Of a stretch of DNA of 64,000 nt, positions 53,352 through 62,277 are shown in pieces (the first letter of the stretch is position 1; each line of letters opens with the position of its first letter). The DNA is from JACCXM01 sp046328335. GTDB lineage: Bacteria > Chloroflexota > Chloroflexia > Thermomicrobiales > UBA6265. The stretch lies in assembly GCA_046328335.1 (NCBI GenBank), contig JAXLWU010000005.1, positions 62,001 through 126,000 of the forward strand. Direction: 5' to 3'. The notes under the pieces were generated by a model that was given only the letters and a program-made list of their open reading frames with translations, had not been told where the DNA came from and searched no databases. The position numbers and the translations under genes were made by a program.

Positions 53352-55340
53352 TCACCCCATAGGCGTTCCCTCCGGTGCAGGTGCGTCCGTCAACGTCAGG
53401 ATGAGCAGGGTCGTGGGAGCGTCTTTGGCAGAGCGCAACGCCCACTGGGGAGGAGTATTCCAGAGGGTATTTCCGGTGATCAGAGGGCGCCATCCGGCGG
53501 GGGTTCCTTGTGGCTGTAGCATCGCCGATGACATGGTCTCGCTTCCGTCGCCAAACAGGGGTTCACCGGTTTCGACATGGATCATGGCGACTGCGGGCAG
53601 ATTGTCGGACGCGAGAACGCTTCGCGCCGGCACGACTACCCGGTGTACCGCAACCGTGACGGGTGCTGGAAGGGCCGACGTACTACGATCGATGATGGCG
53701 ACGTGAGAAACACCCTCCGGCAAGAACCCCAACCCGAAGGTGGTAACGCCGAAATCGATGACCTTGGTGGGGACGGAGCCCTCATTCCGCCACTGCGAGG
53801 TGATTCCGGATGGCGTCAATCCCTGATCACCAGTTCGCAGCACCACATCACTGCCGCTTGGGATAGTGGTCGCTTGCGTTTCGCCCGCGCGAGTGACGGT
53901 GATCGGCCCGTCGGCGCGAATCGTCAACTCGCCGGCCTCGACCCGGTAGAGCCAGGGCCCCTCGCCGTCGTTCTTGCTCAGACCCAGGTCCCACCGCGCC
54001 CCCGGCGCCAGCGTCGTGCGCTCGATCCCCATCCAGTCGGCGTCAGGGGGTACGGACTGGAAGGTGCCATGCATGATCACCGTGTCTTCAACCGTGCTCC
54101 TCGCCGCGGGTTCAACCGTCTCGCCCGTGGCAGGCGGCGTGGTGATCGTCGCGATCAGCACGACACTCGGCGCCTCGCCGCGGTTGACGAGAACGGTCCG
54201 CTCGGCGCTGTCGTCGAAATGCGAGGTGCCGCTACCGGCCCGGATGGGGTAGCCGCGGCGCCGATCGAGCGAGCCATCGGCGGCGAGTGGCTCCAGATTC
54301 GCCGTGCCCGATTCGACATAGAGCAGCCGCAAGCCCGCAACGGAATCGAGGGGAACGCTGCCATCCGGCGCGATCATCAGGCGCCGCACGCCCACCGTCA
54401 CCGGAGCCGGCTGCAAGATCGGAAACGGCAGATCGGCCAGATCGCCGACAAAGAGGTAGCCCGGGGTGGAGAGCGCACTGCCATCAACAATGCCGAAGGC
54501 GAGCAGCGTGGCCGGGTCCTGCCCGTCATTGCGCCGCCGCAGGGTGACCCCGGCCGGGGCGACAAGTTGATCTCCTGGCTGCAGCGCGACCTCGCTTCCC
54601 GCCGGGATCGTTTCCGCGCTGGCGCCCTTCGTGCCCACCCCCCGCGTGACCGCGACCGCGCCCGAGGCAACCACACTGACCCGCCCCGATTCGACGGTGA
54701 AGGCCATCGGGCCGACGCCGGTATCGGACGCGGCGCCGGTGCTGTCCTCGGCTCCCGGCGCAAGGACCGGGCGCGACACCTCTCCCCAGTACGGCTTGCC
54801 GCCGGGGGGCATCTCCCTGAACGTCGCCTCGACGAGCGACAGGTCGCTGATGACTCCCAGGGGCAGGAGCGGGGCGCGATTGACATCGATCTGACTGATG
54901 ACCAGGCGGGACGCCGGGGAACCGGGCGACAGGTGCGGCCGCAGAAAGACGAGGAAGCCGCTGACTACCGCCAGCAGCACCAGCGCGGCCGTCGCAAAGT
55001 GGGTCAGCAGCCAGGTACGGCGGGTGACCGGCACCGCCGCCGGCCGCGCCAGCACCACATACTCCCGGCCATTGCGCGACTCGATCGGCTTCGGCGCGGG
55101 CGCGACCCGATCGTCTGGAACCGAACCGGCGATCAGGTTGCGCCAGATCTGCTCCTGCCGGGCCGCGCTCAGCGGCGGCGCCGAGTCGATGGCGTGGAGG
55201 CGATCCACCACCGCGGCGAGACCTGGATCGAGATCGCGCGGCGCGCGCGCCTCGCCGTCGATCACCGCGTTCCAGTAGACGCTCAGTGGCCCAGACTGCC
55301 GGGCCAGGTCGGACTCGCGGCCATTCTGCTCAGGGCACAT
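53352..55340 (-). CDS. Membrane protein with repeated cupin-like domains (sigma partner)
   Basis: 662 aa. Cytoplasmic N-terminus (about 1-100) with LSVYWNAVIDGEARAPRDLD and a helical WRNLI segment, one helix at about 108-130, then a large outer part. The outer part holds a duplicated unit: SEVALQPGDQLVAPAGVTLR is echoed by SDVVLRTGDQGLTPSGITSQ, and APVTVGVRRLMIAP by APVTVAVHRVVVPA, as in cupin barrels. The ATG at 55340 overlaps the ECF sigma gene by 11 bases and has GGGAGG six bases upstream. A transmembrane anti-sigma or sensor role is inferred from this coupling. Confidence 0.75.
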   Translation of the reverse strand: MCPEQNGRESDLARQSGPLSVYWNAVIDGEARAPRDLDPGLAAVVDRLHAIDSAPPLSAARQEQIWRNLIAGSVPDDRVAPAPKPIESRNGREYVVLARPAAVPVTRRTWLLTHFATAALVLLAVVSGFLVFLRPHLSPGSPASRLVISQIDVNRAPLLPLGVISDLSLVEATFREMPPGGKPYWGEVSRPVLAPGAEDSTGAASDTGVGPMAFTVESGRVSVVASGAVAVTRGVGTKGASAETIPAGSEVALQPGDQLVAPAGVTLRRRNDGQDPATLLAFGIVDGSALSTPGYLFVGDLADLPFPILQPAPVTVGVRRLMIAPDGSVPLDSVAGLRLLYVESGTANLEPLAADGSLDRRRGYPIRAGSGTSHFDDSAERTVLVNRGEAPSVVLIATITTPPATGETVEPAARSTVEDTVIMHGTFQSVPPDADWMGIERTTLAPGARWDLGLSKNDGEGPWLYRVEAGELTIRADGPITVTRAGETQATTIPSGSDVVLRTGDQGLTPSGITSQWRNEGSVPTKVIDFGVTTFGLGFLPEGVSHVAIIDRSTSALPAPVTVAVHRVVVPARSVLASDNLPAVAMIHVETGEPLFGDGSETMSSAMLQPQGTPAGWRPLITGNTLWNTPPQWALRSAKDAPTTLLILTLTDAPAPEGTPMG

Positions 55341-55944
55341 GCGAGCCTCCCTCCCGGCCGCCATGCGGGAGCAGCAGGCGGCGCAGCCGGGCCACCGCCC
55401 GCACCTGCACCATTCGGGTCGCGGCCAGGCTGCGTCCCGTGACCTGGGCGATCTCCTGATCGGTCAGTCCCGCCAACCGCAGTTCAACCACCCGGCGCTG
55501 ATCGCCGGAGAGATGCGCCAGCGCCGCGCGCAGTTCACGCCCCGCATCCGCCGTCATAGCCGCCTCCTCCGGCGTCGGGGATGGATCGATCGGTTCATCA
55601 ACGGTCTCGGGCAGAGCTTCGACCTGAACCACTCGCAGCCCATCGACAATGGTGTTGTGCGCGATGGTAAAGAGCCAGGAGCGGAACGATCCGGTCCGGT
55701 AGCGCGGCAACGCGGCCAGCGCCTTGGCGAAAATGGCGCTGGTGGCATCCGCGGCCGCCTCCTCGCTACCCAGCCGCCGAAAGCAGTAGCGGTAGACCGG
55801 ATCGGCATACCGGGTGTAGAGCGGCGCGAAGGCGCGCGGGTCATGCTGGGCGCGGGCGACCAGTTCGGCTTCGGCCACGTCTTCCGGCGTGGCCTCCCGA
55901 ATCTGGTTTGATGCCAATTGCGGTGCCGGCGCCGATCCGTACAC
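55330..55944 (-). CDS. ECF sigma factor
   Basis: 204 aa. Region 2 at about 35-105 (LYTRYADPVYRYCFRRLG, SFRSWLFTIAHNTIVD) and region 4 at about 140-195 (LSGDQRRVVELRLAGLTDQEIAQVTG). Starts transcription from specific promoters when freed from its partner. Coupled by an 11-base overlap to the membrane protein gene downstream, which probably controls it. Confidence 0.9.
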   Translation of the reverse strand: MYGSAPAPQLASNQIREATPEDVAEAELVARAQHDPRAFAPLYTRYADPVYRYCFRRLGSEEAAADATSAIFAKALAALPRYRTGSFRSWLFTIAHNTIVDGLRVVQVEALPETVDEPIDPSPTPEEAAMTADAGRELRAALAHLSGDQRRVVELRLAGLTDQEIAQVTGRSLAATRMVQVRAVARLRRLLLPHGGREGGSHVP

Positions 55945-56038
55945 GCGGCTGCCCCTGGATTCGGTCTATCACGGTGCTGCTTCTGCTCAGGTAAACGCGC
56001 GGCCGGGCATTTAATAACGCTCGCCGCGCGAACGCGAC

Positions 56039-56066
56039 GCGGGGCGCCGGAAATCCGGCGCCCCGC
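56039..56066 (-). terminator. GC-rich hairpin downstream of cupredoxin gene
   Basis: Perfect 12-bp stem (56039-56050 / 56055-56066) with loop AAAT, about 70 bases after the cupredoxin stop. No T-run follows, so termination is not certain. Confidence 0.5.
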
Positions 56067-56133
56067 GCAGGGCAGATTCGTCTCGACCGGGTGATCAGCC
56101 GCGTCCCAACCGGAACGCGCCCCGAGCAGCGTC

Positions 56134-56889
56134 TTACTTCTTGACCGTGAACGTCGCCTTCATTCCCGCCTCGAAGTGACCGGGGACGTGGCAGGCCATC
56201 ATGTAGTCACCGGCATCGCTAAAGGTCCAGAGGAGGGTCTTCGTCTGGCCTGGCGCGATGTCCTCGACCTCGGACTCCTTCTCCTTGCCATCGACATGAA
56301 TCTCGAACGGCTGGTCGACCGCGTCCGCCGGTTCGATCACGAGTTCGTGCGTCGCCTTGCCCTGGTTCGTGACTTCGAACAGATAGGGCACATCCGCCTT
56401 CAGTTCGGCGGTATCGGAGGTGACGGTGAAGTCGTTGAGCGTCACCTTGACCGTCTCAGTTCCCTTCGGCACGACGGTGAACGGCACCAACATGCCATGT
56501 TCCTTGTGATCGGCGACGTAGCAGACGAACTGGTAATCCCCCGGTTTGTCGATCGTCCAGGTGAAATCCTTCGTCTCGCCCTTGGCGATGTCCTCGACTT
56601 CCGATTCCTTGCCATTCGCCTCCATTGGCTCGTCATTCGCGCCAAGGGGCTCGATCACCAGTTCATGCGTGGTCAACCCCTTGTTGGTCACCATGAAGTG
56701 GTACGGCTGGCCCGCGATGAGCGTAGTGCTCGCGGGGTTGATGAAGTACTCGCCGACCTCGATCGCGAAATCGGTTGGCGCCGCCTGCTCTGCCGCCATC
56801 GGTGTGGCGTCCTGCGCCAGGCTCGGGCCGGCCGTCAGCGCCATGCCAAGCGTCAGCGTCCCGGCCACGACGAGTCTCCTGATCATCAT
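56134..56889 (-). CDS. Secreted tandem cupredoxin
   Basis: 251 aa. Signal peptide about 1-24 (ends near SLAQ). Two plastocyanin-like domains, each with a THELVIEP His and a C-terminal copper loop: FVCYVADHKEHGM in the first and MACHVPGHFEAGM in the second, giving His-Cys-His-Met type 1 copper sites. The halves are alike (ESEVEDIA, then KG or PG, then ETK or QTK). It should carry electrons outside the membrane. ATG 56889 follows AAGGAG by five bases; the next codon is also ATG. The promoter region is shared with nth. Confidence 0.85.
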   Translation of the reverse strand: MMIRRLVVAGTLTLGMALTAGPSLAQDATPMAAEQAAPTDFAIEVGEYFINPASTTLIAGQPYHFMVTNKGLTTHELVIEPLGANDEPMEANGKESEVEDIAKGETKDFTWTIDKPGDYQFVCYVADHKEHGMLVPFTVVPKGTETVKVTLNDFTVTSDTAELKADVPYLFEVTNQGKATHELVIEPADAVDQPFEIHVDGKEKESEVEDIAPGQTKTLLWTFSDAGDYMMACHVPGHFEAGMKATFTVKK

Positions 56890-56955
56890 CCACTCTCCTT
56901 GAACCGTGTGCCGCGCCGGGTACTCGTCCGGCGACGGACACAACCCTCACGATCT

Positions 56956-57002
56956 CCGCTGACAAGACGGGGAATACCGGTTGATTATTCCCCGGTCAGC
57001 GG
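56956..57002. promoter_or_regulatory. Nested inverted repeat between cupredoxin and nth genes
   Basis: Outer arms CCGCTGAC (56956-56963) and GTCAGCGG (56995-57002); inner arms GGGGAATA (56969-56976) and TATTCCCC (56986-56993) with a 9-base loop. Both pairs are exact. It may be an operator for divergent control or a hairpin in a leader. Confidence 0.5.
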
Positions 57003-57073
57003 TGAGCCGGCGCAGGCGGTTGGCTCGCGTCATGCAACGAAACAATACGATGCAGCGTTGTGATCGGTTTGGT

Positions 57074-57769
57074 ATGACGGAAAGCCTGGTGCAACCGGCG
57101 GTGAATGCCAAGCAACCCTTCGATATCGATGTCGTCATGGCGCGCATCGCGGCCGCGGTGGCGCCGTATCCGAAGGCGGCGATGTTCGACCTCGCGGAGC
57201 GCGGCTACCGCACCCCGTTTCAGCAACTGATCGCCTGCATCATCTCGATCCGCACCCGCGACGAGGAGAGTTTGCCGATCAGCATGCGCCTTTTCGCCGC
57301 GGCGCCGACCGCGGCAGAGATCGCCGCGCTGACGCCGGAGGCGATCGACGCGCTGATCCAGCCCGCGACGTTCCACGAGCGCAAGGCACGGCAAATCCAT
57401 GCCATCGCCCAGGCGGTGGAGACAGACTACGGCGGCGAATTGCCCTGTGACGACGCGCTCCTGCGCTCCTTTGCCGGCGTCGGTCCCAAGTGCGCCAACC
57501 TGGCGCTGGGGATCGCCTGCGGCGCGGCCCGCATCAGCGTCGATGTCCACGTCGATCGGGTCGTCAATCGCTGGGGTTATGTCCAGACGACAACGCCGGA
57601 GGCGACCATGCTGGCGCTGGAGGCGAAACTTCCGCCGCGCTACTGGGTGCCGATCAACGCCCTGCTGGTGCCGTTCGGCAAGCATATCTGTACAGGCGTG
57701 CGGCCGTTCTGCTCGATCTGCCCGGTGCTCTCGATGTGCCAGCAGGTAGGGGTCACCAGTCACCGCTGA
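57074..57769 (+). CDS. nth: Endonuclease III
   Basis: 231 aa. Bifunctional DNA glycosylase/AP lyase for oxidised pyrimidines. HhH motif with catalytic K139 (FAGVGPKCAN), catalytic D157 (SVDVHVDR) and the 4Fe-4S ligands C206, C213, C216, C222 in the Cys-x6-Cys-x2-Cys-x5-Cys spacing. The N-terminal 20 residues are extra. The start is uncertain: ATGs at 57032, 57050 and 57074 are in frame and none has a strong ribosome site. Confidence 0.9.
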   Translation: MTESLVQPAVNAKQPFDIDVVMARIAAAVAPYPKAAMFDLAERGYRTPFQQLIACIISIRTRDEESLPISMRLFAAAPTAAEIAALTPEAIDALIQPATFHERKARQIHAIAQAVETDYGGELPCDDALLRSFAGVGPKCANLALGIACGAARISVDVHVDRVVNRWGYVQTTTPEATMLALEAKLPPRYWVPINALLVPFGKHICTGVRPFCSICPVLSMCQQVGVTSHR

Positions 57770-58260
57770 AACCGACTCCAGATAATCCCTGCCGTTTCCT
57801 CATCGCCCGAGTCTTCACCCCGGCCCTTGGCTCCCAGCGAGGAAGGCTGGGGAGGGAGCCAGGTGCCCCCTCCACTGGCGCGACAGAGAGGACTGATCCA
57901 GGGCCGCGGGAACGCCCGGTGGGGTTGGCCATCGTGATGCAGAGCCTCGAGTCGCTGCCCACCGTCGCCCTTGAGGATTTCGTCTCGCCGCATCACCGCT
58001 CCCGCCATCCGCGGCGCACACGCGATGTCGGCGTTCGCCACGGCGATACATGATGCTCGCGCCCATTGCGGGCGGTTCTCGACCGCGCCCGCCCACAGGC
58101 TGCACCTCATGGTGCCCGACGGGGCGACCCGAATCCTCTGGCACGATCAGCACGACAACGCCATAAAGATCATTGCGTTTGCCTCGACGGTCTGCCACCA
58201 TTGGTCATCCGCAGTTTATGGAGTGATCGCTCGTCGCGCGCCGTCAAGGAGCCGTGATTC
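57770..58260. other. Intergenic region
   Basis: 491 bases with several short open frames on both strands but none with a ribosome site and recognisable domain. I see nothing supported in it. Confidence 0.4.
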
Positions 58261-59088
58261 ATGGAACGTGGTCAATTCGACGCCCTTGCCCGTTTGATTT
58301 CCCGCACCTCGTCGCGGCGCACCGCGCTGGCGACACTCCTGGGGGTGGCCGTGCTCAACCACGAAACCCCGGAGTTGCTGGCGGAACGCAAGAACCACCG
58401 GCGCTCCGTTGCTGGCGAGGCGACCGCCGTCGCCAGACTCTGCTATCCGGGGGGGACGAACTGCAAACCGGGAAAGGGCAAGAACACGTCGGGGTGCGAT
58501 TTCACCAACTCGACCGCGTTGTTCCAGGGGAATTTCCGCGCCGCGAACCTGAGCAAGAGCAACTTCAGCGGCGCGCAACTGGCGCAGGCCGATTTTCGCG
58601 GCGCCAACCTGAGCGGCGCCTGCTTCGTCAAGGCCAACCTGCGCGATGCCAAACTCGGGGCCTCGGTGAATCTGAGCAAGGCGATCTTCTGCCGCACCCT
58701 GATGCCGGACGGATCGATCAACGACCGGGACTGTGGCGGAGGCACCACCTGCTGCCCAACACCTACCATCTGCGCGGGGACGGCGTGTGGCCCGGATGAC
58801 TGTGTCCCTAACGGAGACATCTGTACCCTCCTCTGGTTTGGCAACTCCTGCTGCGACAATCAGGTCTGCACGCCGGAGATCGTTCCCTTTATTACCAGTT
58901 GCCAACTCCCGTGTACGACGCAGCAGCAGTGTCACGATCTCGATCCCAGCGGCACGCTTGTCTGCGCGCCCAATGCCGCGGCGTGCCCCTTCATCGGGAA
59001 TTGCTGCACGGAAAAGGAATGCGAGACCGACGCGGATTGCCCGCCACCGACCAGGTGTGGCGGAGCCATCTGCCAGTGGCTTAACTGA
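58261..59088 (+). CDS. Exported pentapeptide-repeat, Cys-rich protein
   Basis: 275 aa. Leader MERGQFDALARLISRTSSRRTAL plus a hydrophobic stretch, FD-SRR type. A short pentapeptide-repeat helix (about 80-145, FRAANLSKSNFSGAQLAQAD) follows, then Cys-rich units (TCCPTPTICAGTACGPDDC, CCTEKECETDADCPPPTRCG). Pentapeptide repeats form a right-handed quadrilateral helix. Role unknown; probably an extracellular binding protein. Similar in design to the protein at 62992. Confidence 0.82.
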   Translation: MERGQFDALARLISRTSSRRTALATLLGVAVLNHETPELLAERKNHRRSVAGEATAVARLCYPGGTNCKPGKGKNTSGCDFTNSTALFQGNFRAANLSKSNFSGAQLAQADFRGANLSGACFVKANLRDAKLGASVNLSKAIFCRTLMPDGSINDRDCGGGTTCCPTPTICAGTACGPDDCVPNGDICTLLWFGNSCCDNQVCTPEIVPFITSCQLPCTTQQQCHDLDPSGTLVCAPNAAACPFIGNCCTEKECETDADCPPPTRCGGAICQWLN

Positions 59089-59542
59089 TACCGGCGGCGG
59101 ATGACTGCGGATTGCTCCTGAGGCGCAGCCTCAACCCCTCTCCCTGCGCGCTGACAAGGGGAGATGTGGGCGGTCTCGCCGCGTGAACCCTCACCCCAAC
59201 CCCTCTCCCGGCTCGACGGGAGAGGGGCTTTCGTCTCACTTCGTGCCGTCCCAAACAGGTAAATGCGCCCGATTTCAGCCATACGTCCCCCAATTAGATA
59301 GCGATGAGAGAGGGCTCTTGCCGGGTCGATTAGTGCGACCAAGGCGAAGGTCGTCTTTCGGAAGCCGCATGAGGTGAGGAGCCGCTGCCACCCTCCAGGG
59401 CGGATGTGGCTGGTTGTCGTCTTTCTCGAGAGATGATCATCAGGACCGGGCAGGGGCATGCTACGGTGGGGTTCGACGCGCAGGCCGCACGGTGCGCTCA
59501 TACTCGCGCGTCACCCATCTTGCTCGAATGGAAGGACGACTC
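59089..59542. other. Intergenic region with repeat
   Basis: Contains family A copies (59131-59232). Otherwise nothing seen. Confidence 0.5.
59131..59232 (-). repeat. Dispersed repeat family A, one and a half copies
   Basis: A full reversed copy at 59171-59232 (GGTCTCGCCGCG, CCTCACCCCAACCCCTCTCC, hairpin, GGGGCTTT) preceded by a truncated one at 59131-59166. Confidence 0.75.
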
Positions 59543-61207
59543 ATGCGCCGCGCTCCGCTCGCTCTGGTCCTGCTCCTGGCCCTCACCCTCGGCAGTCCCG
59601 CGCTCGCTCAGGGTGCCACGCCCGTCGCCACCCCGGCGGCTGAGCCGGTGAATCTGGCGGGCGTGGCGCCGCTCCCTCTGACCGGCGAGCGGCGGGCCGC
59701 CTTCGAGTCCTACATCGCCGACGCGATGCAGCGTTTCGCGGTCCCCGGCGCCGCTGTCGCCGTCGTTCAGAATGGCGCGGTCGTCTATGCCCAGGGGTTC
59801 GGAGTGACGAGGAGCGGCGGCAGCGAGCCGGTCACCGCCGACACCCTGTTCATGATCGGCTCGGTCACCAAGTCGATGACGAGCATGTTGGCCGCGACAC
59901 TCGTGGACGATGGCTGGCTCTCCTGGCAAACGCCGATCGTGCAGGAACTGCCGGACTTCGCCGTCGCCGATCCGACGCTGACCAAGCGGTTGACCGTGGC
60001 CGACGCCTTCTGCGCCTGCACCGGGGTGCCCGCCCGCGATGCGGACCTGATCTTCAATATTTACGATCTGACCCCGAAGCGGGTGATCGCCCAGGTAGCC
60101 GATCTCCCCCTCACCGCTCCGCTCGGCGAGCGCTACCAGTACAGCAATCAGATGTACGCCATCGGCGGTTACGCCGCGGCGCGGGCGGCGGGCGCGGACC
60201 CGGACCATCTCAATGCCGATTACGAAGCGGCGCTGCGAGAGCGCATCCTCAACCCGATCGGGATGACTCGCTCCACCTTTGCCCTGGATGATGTCCTCGC
60301 CAGTGGCGACTACGCCCTGCCGCACGCGCAGAACCTGGAGGGCGAGACGCGGCCCTTCCCCCTGCTGGTGGATGAAAACTTCGTGTCGTCGGTTACCCCA
60401 GCCGGCGGCTTGTGGTCCAGCGCGCGGGACATGGCGCGCTACCTCCAGACCGAGTTGGCGGACGGCGTGGCGCCGGATGGAACTAGGGTCGTTTCGGTGG
60501 AAAGCCTGGCTCAGACCTGGCAGCCGCGGGTGGCGGTTCCCGTTACACCCGGCCTTCCGCCCGTGGTGACGGAAGGGTTTCAGCACTACGGCATGGGCTG
60601 GATCGTGGGCGCCTATCACGGTCAACCCCTGATCAGTCACAGCGGGGGCACCTTTGGCTTCGCCTCCGAAGTAGCCTTTCTGCCCGAAGCCAATCTCGGT
60701 ATCGTCATCCTGAGCAATGGCGGGGCGGGTGGCGCCCCCGCGCTCTTCGGCATTCAGTACCACCTGTTCTCGCTGCTCTTCGACCAGCCGGCGGAGGTGG
60801 ACGCCTTCCTCGATCAGGCCGTGCCGGCTCGGGACGAGCAACTCGCCGCGCTACGGGCGATGTTGCGCCCGGTGGATCCTGCGGCGGTCACCCCCTATCT
60901 CGGCCGCTACACCAACCCGGCTCTGGGCGAGGTCGTGCTGCGGCTCCAGGACGGCACCCTCATCCTCGATTCCGGAGAAATCCGCTCCGAGTTGCGGGCC
61001 GTGGTCGGGGAGGATGGCCAAATTGAAGGCTACATCTTTGTCGACCCACCGCTGAACCGCCCGGACGTTCCCGTGTTCTTGCAGGAGGGCGCGGAGGGCG
61101 GACCGGAACTTTCGGTGACGGTGCCGGACGACGATCCAACGATCCCACCCGTGACCTACGTCTTCACAGCGGCGACATCGTCAGCGTCGGCCACGCCGGT
61201 ACCGTAG
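59543..61207 (+). CDS. Secreted serine beta-lactamase-family hydrolase
   Basis: 554 aa. Signal peptide about 1-23 (ends near LAQG). Class C/PBP4*-type core: S107-x-x-K110 (GSVTK), Y200-S-N202 (YQYSNQMY) and the third motif HSGG near residue 370. Usual members are esterases or D-aminopeptidases rather than true resistance enzymes. The C-terminal part (about 430-554) is a beta-rich domain (YLGRYTNPALGEVVLRLQDG). ATG 59543 follows GGAAGGA; a 43-residue upstream extension is rejected. Confidence 0.87.
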   Translation: MRRAPLALVLLLALTLGSPALAQGATPVATPAAEPVNLAGVAPLPLTGERRAAFESYIADAMQRFAVPGAAVAVVQNGAVVYAQGFGVTRSGGSEPVTADTLFMIGSVTKSMTSMLAATLVDDGWLSWQTPIVQELPDFAVADPTLTKRLTVADAFCACTGVPARDADLIFNIYDLTPKRVIAQVADLPLTAPLGERYQYSNQMYAIGGYAAARAAGADPDHLNADYEAALRERILNPIGMTRSTFALDDVLASGDYALPHAQNLEGETRPFPLLVDENFVSSVTPAGGLWSSARDMARYLQTELADGVAPDGTRVVSVESLAQTWQPRVAVPVTPGLPPVVTEGFQHYGMGWIVGAYHGQPLISHSGGTFGFASEVAFLPEANLGIVILSNGGAGGAPALFGIQYHLFSLLFDQPAEVDAFLDQAVPARDEQLAALRAMLRPVDPAAVTPYLGRYTNPALGEVVLRLQDGTLILDSGEIRSELRAVVGEDGQIEGYIFVDPPLNRPDVPVFLQEGAEGGPELSVTVPDDDPTIPPVTYVFTAATSSASATPVP

Positions 61208-61557
61208 TCACCAGTCTGCGCCATCGTCGTCTGTGATCGGCTTCGCTCCTTTAGCGTCAGTGGCCGAATGAACCGGTCGCTGATGCAGCGTTGGCGCTGG
61301 AGTGGCCTGAGGCTGACCCAGCGAAGGAACTCCTCGTCACAATCGGTACCGGGACCCAGCGGACCCAGTGACTACGGCGCGGACAGCGTCCCGGACATCT
61401 GTCCGCGGACAGATGTCCGCGGCAGGCCACAATCGCCTGCGGAAACAGGTATGTGTTGCTGGTCCCGGATGCGAATCTCCCCGGTATCGTGAACCTCGCG
61501 TTACCCACCCAGATTCGCCCGCGGCCCTGCCGCCACGCCACATCGGAGCCTCCATCC
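61208..61557. other. Intergenic region with a long palindrome
   Basis: 350 bases. Contains the 28-base palindrome at 61392-61419; no gene is supported. Confidence 0.5.
61392..61419. repeat. Perfect 28-base palindrome
   Basis: Each half is CGGACATCTGTCCG, so the sequence is its own reverse complement. Each half also carries its own small dyad (GGACA/TGTCC). It is about 140 bases before the next gene. Confidence 0.8.
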
Positions 61558-62229
61558 ATGACGCCGTCAATCCCGGATCTGAGCGGACGAGAAGCCGGTC
61601 CCCATCCGGATCGCCGCCAGTTGGTGCGTGCCCTATCCGGCGGACTCGTGTTGGCCACAAACCGCCTACCGCTCCCGCCGGGAGGTGATACGGCGGACGC
61701 TCGCGGCGCCTACGACGGCGTCCTCGGCGGTCGGCACGGACGCGACCGCCGAGGACGCAACGGGCGACATCGCCACGATCGCGACAAGCGACAGGACCAC
61801 GACCCACCCAAGGGCTTCTTCGACAACGAAGGCGAGTTGAACATTCAGTTCATCTTCGTCAACAACAACGATCTCGGGACCGCACCGATTAGCGCCACGT
61901 GTTACTCCTTCAAGTGGAAATCGGACGAGGTCCTGCGCGAAGAGACCAAGGCGGCAAAGCCCGAAACCGGCGTCCGCTTCGACACCGCCGTCAAGTCCGC
62001 CGCACTCTACATCGACCACGACCAGGCCATGGTGCGGGCCACCAATCCGTACCTCGGGTACCCAACGATCGCGGTGGCGCTGGCCGCCGGCGGCCTGAGC
62101 CAGGATGGGCCGCAAGACATGGCGATCGGCAGCACGATCTCCCTGCAACGCGGCCGCTACAAGCTGGTAGTCACCCGCCTGGCGGATGAACCGACGTTCA
62201 AGAGTTTCTCGGTGCTGTACGAATCGTAG
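61558..62229 (+). CDS. Exported beta-rich protein with His/Arg-rich linker
   Basis: 223 aa. Short leader with DRRQLVRALSGGL (a degenerate FD-SRR signal), then a linker GAYDGVLGGRHGRDRRGRNG and more His/Arg/Asp, then a beta-rich domain (FFDNEGELNIQFIFVNNNDLG, ISLQRGRYKLVVTRL). No family recognised. The linker is like that of the next gene, suggesting a common origin. ATG 61558 is used; the site before it is weak. Confidence 0.7.
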   Translation: MTPSIPDLSGREAGPHPDRRQLVRALSGGLVLATNRLPLPPGGDTADARGAYDGVLGGRHGRDRRGRNGRHRHDRDKRQDHDPPKGFFDNEGELNIQFIFVNNNDLGTAPISATCYSFKWKSDEVLREETKAAKPETGVRFDTAVKSAALYIDHDQAMVRATNPYLGYPTIAVALAAGGLSQDGPQDMAIGSTISLQRGRYKLVVTRLADEPTFKSFSVLYES

Positions 62230-62277
62230 ACCGCGGCGGCACATGGCCTCGGACAAGGCGTGAACGGAGGAATAGTC

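Noticed and set aside
53577..55442. 621-codon plus-strand frame
   Set aside because: Antisense of the sigma-coupled membrane protein; no domain or start site.
57971..58297. 108-codon plus-strand frame in the gap before 58261
   Set aside because: No ribosome site or recognisable motif, and it overlaps a well-supported gene start.
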